Below, piece by piece: positions 4,567-6,789 of a stretch of 6,789 nt of DNA. The stretch covers positions 1 through 6,789 of the forward strand of contig JAYSWD010000048.1 in NCBI GenBank assembly GCA_043718225.1, given 5' to 3'. The stretch comes from Multiplicimicrobium sp043718225 (lineage in GTDB: Bacteria; Omnitrophota; Omnitrophia; Omnitrophales; Aquincolibacteriaceae). The first letter of the stretch is position 1; the number at the start of each line of letters is the position of its first letter. Under the pieces are notes generated by a model, which saw only the letters and a list, made by a program, of their open reading frames with translations, made no database searches and had not been told where the DNA came from. The translations under genes were made by a program, and so were the position numbers.

Positions 4567-6789
4567 CTAAGCTTCAGGTTCCTCTGCCGGCGGTTGAAGG
4601 ACAAGTTGTTCATCGTCGTCATCCGCCCCAAAAAACGGCATTTCAATATAACGCACCATCAGAATATAAAGACAGGGCAACAAAACAAGCGTCAAAAGAG
4701 TGGATGAAAACATTCCGCCCATAACGGTCACCGCCATCGGTCTTAAAATATCAGAACCGATCGCGACGGGAATCATACTTACGATATCGGCAATCGCGGT
4801 CATCAAAACGGGGCGTGTGCGGATGCGCGTGGCATTCCAAACCGCGCTCACCAATTCCTCACCTTCCTGCCGCCGCTGATTCATGTATTCAATTAGAACG
4901 ATACCGTTATTGACGACGACTCCGCCGAGCAGCACGAACCCCAAGAGAGATATTACATTCAGCGTACCGCCCGTGATTTTAAGAAAAATAAGCGCTCCGC
5001 AAAAAGAAAACGGAATCGTAAACATAATGAGCAGCGGCTGTAAAAGAGATTCAAACTGAGATGCCATCACCATGTAAACCAGGAGAATCGCGAGAATGAA
5101 CGCAAACATAGTCCCGCCAAAGCTCTCGCGGATTTCCTTCAGTTTCCCCGAAAGAGACACGGCCGTATCGGGCGGAATCTCCTCGGGTTTGAGCTGAGCC
5201 AGCATTCTTTGCACCGCCTGGAGAACGTCTTTATCGCGTTTACCCTTGGTGATTTCTCCCGAAATAGTGATGGTGCGTTCCTGATCGACACGCCGGATTT
5301 CACTCGGGCCCGTACCGCGGTCGATTGAAGCCAGTTCTTTCATCGGAATATGTTGATCAAGCACTTTGGAATAGAGCAGAAGATTTTCGATGTTTTCAAG
5401 TTTGTCGCGATCCTGTTCGCGCAGCCTGACGCGCACATCGATTTCCCTGCCTTCTTCGCGGTACAGCGTCGCGACCGCGCCTTCAATCGCGGTTTTGGCC
5501 GTCAGCGAAATATCCATCGCTGAAATTCCATAAAGCGCGGCGCGTTTTCTGTTGATATCGAGCTTCGTTTCGGGAGATTTTTCACCGCGGTCATCCGCTA
5601 AATGGATCACGCCCGGAATCGCGTTCAGCTTTTGACGTAAAAGGTTCGCAAAGGCCTCAAGTTTGGTGAGGTTATACCCCTTGATCTCAATAATAATGGG
5701 TTTCACACCGCCCTGAGCGATGGCGAATTCACTTTCCTGCTGGACGAATTCAACATGGGCGCTTTTTCTGTCCAGTTCAAGCGTCAAAATTTTTTCGCGC
5801 ACAGATTCAATGACTTGAGAAGACGCTTGTTTGCGTTTCTTTTTAAGAGTGACTAAAATTTGCGCCTGTGAAGGCCGCAGCGCCTCGATTTTAATTTCAC
5901 CCCTGCCCGATTTTTCACTGCCCACCGCCACCGCGATATCCTCCACGGAAGGTTCAGTGGCAAGCACTTGTTCGATTTGACGGCAGACTCGATCGGTCAC
6001 TTCAAGTTGGGTGCCGATTGGCATTCCCAATTTGACATAAAATTGACCGCGGTCCACACGTGGCAAAACTTCGCGGTCCAGCGTTGGAAGAATTAGCAAA
6101 CTCACGACCATTAACACAGCGGCGGCAATGAGCATTTTAAACATCAACCGGTTTTGAAGCTCGGGATCTTTAAGCTCGATCATGTGGCGATCCAAATTTC
6201 CGGTCAAGGAAATCGGCTTATAGTCTACTTGCTTCACTTTAAGATAAACGCAAACCATGGTGATCAGCGTCAGCGGAACGATCATTGAAATAATCTGAGA
6301 AAAGACAATCGCCCAAGAAAGGTCCTTGAACATCTGTCCGGGAATACCGGGAACGAAAACAATCAGCGGGAAAAAAACAACGATCGTCGTCAAATTGGAT
6401 CCGATTACGGGCCACGTGATTTCTTTGGCGCCCTCAATCGCCGCCTGCTCTGGCTCCATGCCTTGCTGGCGTTTCCGGAAAATATTTTCAATGACTACAA
6501 CGCTCGTATCCACAATCAGCCCGATCGCAAGCGTGAGCCCTCCCAGAGACATAATATTGATAGTCACCGCGCCCATGGGCAGTTTTTGCGTCAAAAGCAT
6601 CAAAAAGAAAACACCCAAAATACTCAGCGGAATATTCATGACCGCGACAAGCGATGCCACCCAATCTTTTAAAAAAATAAGCAGAATAATAAAAACGAGA
6701 ATCGCCGCTTGGACGGAAGACTCCGTTAAATCATGCAGCGTTTGGCGGATAAATACGGAATGGTCATAAATGACTTTAAATTCGATACC
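4567..6789 (-). CDS. RND-family efflux permease, first of a tandem pair (5' end cut by window)
   Basis: 740 codons are visible and the frame stays open to the window edge. The GTG at 6660 is internal, not the start: the codons upstream encode YDHSVFIRQTLHDL and a hydrophobic TM2, which match the RND region just before and in TM2. Residues below count from the edge. Seen: TM2 (about 25-40), TM3 (47-66), TM4 with LAIGLIVDTSVVVIENIFRK (87-106), TM5-6, a second periplasmic domain (about 235-550), TM8 with YMVMASQFESLLQPL (572-586), TM10 with GFVLLGGVVVNNGIVLIEY (617-635), TM11 with RTRPVLMT (657-664) and TM12. AcrB D407 corresponds to D94, but D408 is T95 and K940 is N627. This VDx/NN pattern is typical of HAE-like pumps outside the AcrB group. 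The visible part has ordinary spacing without the insertions of its neighbour and ends in an acidic tail. Inferred: it works with the downstream permease, possibly as a mixed trimer; the adaptor and channel genes are probably upstream, outside the window. Substrate unknown. Confidence 0.95.
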   Translation of the reverse strand, partial: GIEFKVIYDHSVFIRQTLHDLTESSVQAAILVFIILLIFLKDWVASLVAVMNIPLSILGVFFLMLLTQKLPMGAVTINIMSLGGLTLAIGLIVDTSVVVIENIFRKRQQGMEPEQAAIEGAKEITWPVIGSNLTTIVVFFPLIVFVPGIPGQMFKDLSWAIVFSQIISMIVPLTLITMVCVYLKVKQVDYKPISLTGNLDRHMIELKDPELQNRLMFKMLIAAAVLMVVSLLILPTLDREVLPRVDRGQFYVKLGMPIGTQLEVTDRVCRQIEQVLATEPSVEDIAVAVGSEKSGRGEIKIEALRPSQAQILVTLKKKRKQASSQVIESVREKILTLELDRKSAHVEFVQQESEFAIAQGGVKPIIIEIKGYNLTKLEAFANLLRQKLNAIPGVIHLADDRGEKSPETKLDINRKRAALYGISAMDISLTAKTAIEGAVATLYREEGREIDVRVRLREQDRDKLENIENLLLYSKVLDQHIPMKELASIDRGTGPSEIRRVDQERTITISGEITKGKRDKDVLQAVQRMLAQLKPEEIPPDTAVSLSGKLKEIRESFGGTMFAFILAILLVYMVMASQFESLLQPLLIMFTIPFSFCGALIFLKITGGTLNVISLLGFVLLGGVVVNNGIVLIEYMNQRRQEGEELVSAVWNATRIRTRPVLMTAIADIVSMIPVAIGSDILRPMAVTVMGGMFSSTLLTLVLLPCLYILMVRYIEMPFFGADDDDEQLVLQPPAEEPEA

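Noticed and set aside
6658..6660. GTG at 6660 as the start codon of the first RND permease
   Set aside because: The 43 codons upstream to the edge are in frame without stop and encode the conserved pre-TM2 and TM2 region, so the gene begins outside the window.
6326..6769. Plus-strand open frame of 147 codons over the first RND gene
   Set aside because: It is antisense to TM2-TM5 coding sequence, which continues in frame on the minus strand to the window edge; its repeats of hydrophobic and Lys/Thr residues are a shadow.

Overview
The window holds four genes, all read on the minus strand, so in transcription order they run from high to low coordinates. They are the 3' part of one RND-type efflux permease (4567-6789, its 5' end lies beyond the window), a second complete and divergent RND permease (1241-4564), a small two-helix membrane protein with a HAMP-like segment (547-1104), and the 5' part of a type IV pilin-like protein (1-306, its 3' end lies beyond the window). 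Large stretches open on the plus strand are antisense shadows of these genes.

RND pumps with large periplasmic domains and a class III prepilin signal both point to a didermic (Gram-negative-type) bacterium. GC content is moderate by eye. The gene mix, and an RND subfamily with VDT/VDS instead of VDD in TM4 and no TM10 lysine, would fit an environmental lineage such as Omnitrophota, Elusimicrobiota or a deltaproteobacterial relative. That placement is a guess and no marker gene here settles it.

4567-6789 and 1241-4564 are a tandem RND pair with only 2 bp between stop and start, so almost certainly one translationally coupled operon. The usual partners, a periplasmic adaptor and an outer-membrane channel, are not in the window and would be expected upstream of 6789. 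The second permease is the most unusual gene here. At 1107 residues it is longer than a standard pump of about 1020-1050. The excess is explained by two insertions at or near pseudo-symmetric places in the two halves of the membrane domain: an apparently duplicated helix pair before TM4 and a Trp-rich loop between TM9 and TM10. Its TM10 relay site reads T-P where AcrB has K940-N941.

1105-1240 separates the RND operon from the next gene and carries a 68-bp inverted repeat with 28-bp arms, each arm holding a short palindrome of the ATTCCC-N8-GGGAAT kind. 547-1104 has an excellent Shine-Dalgarno and encodes an orphan sensor-like membrane protein without an output domain. 307-546 is a gene-free leader before the pilin gene and holds at most a weak promoter. 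No RNA genes, CRISPR array, transposase or recognised defence system was seen.
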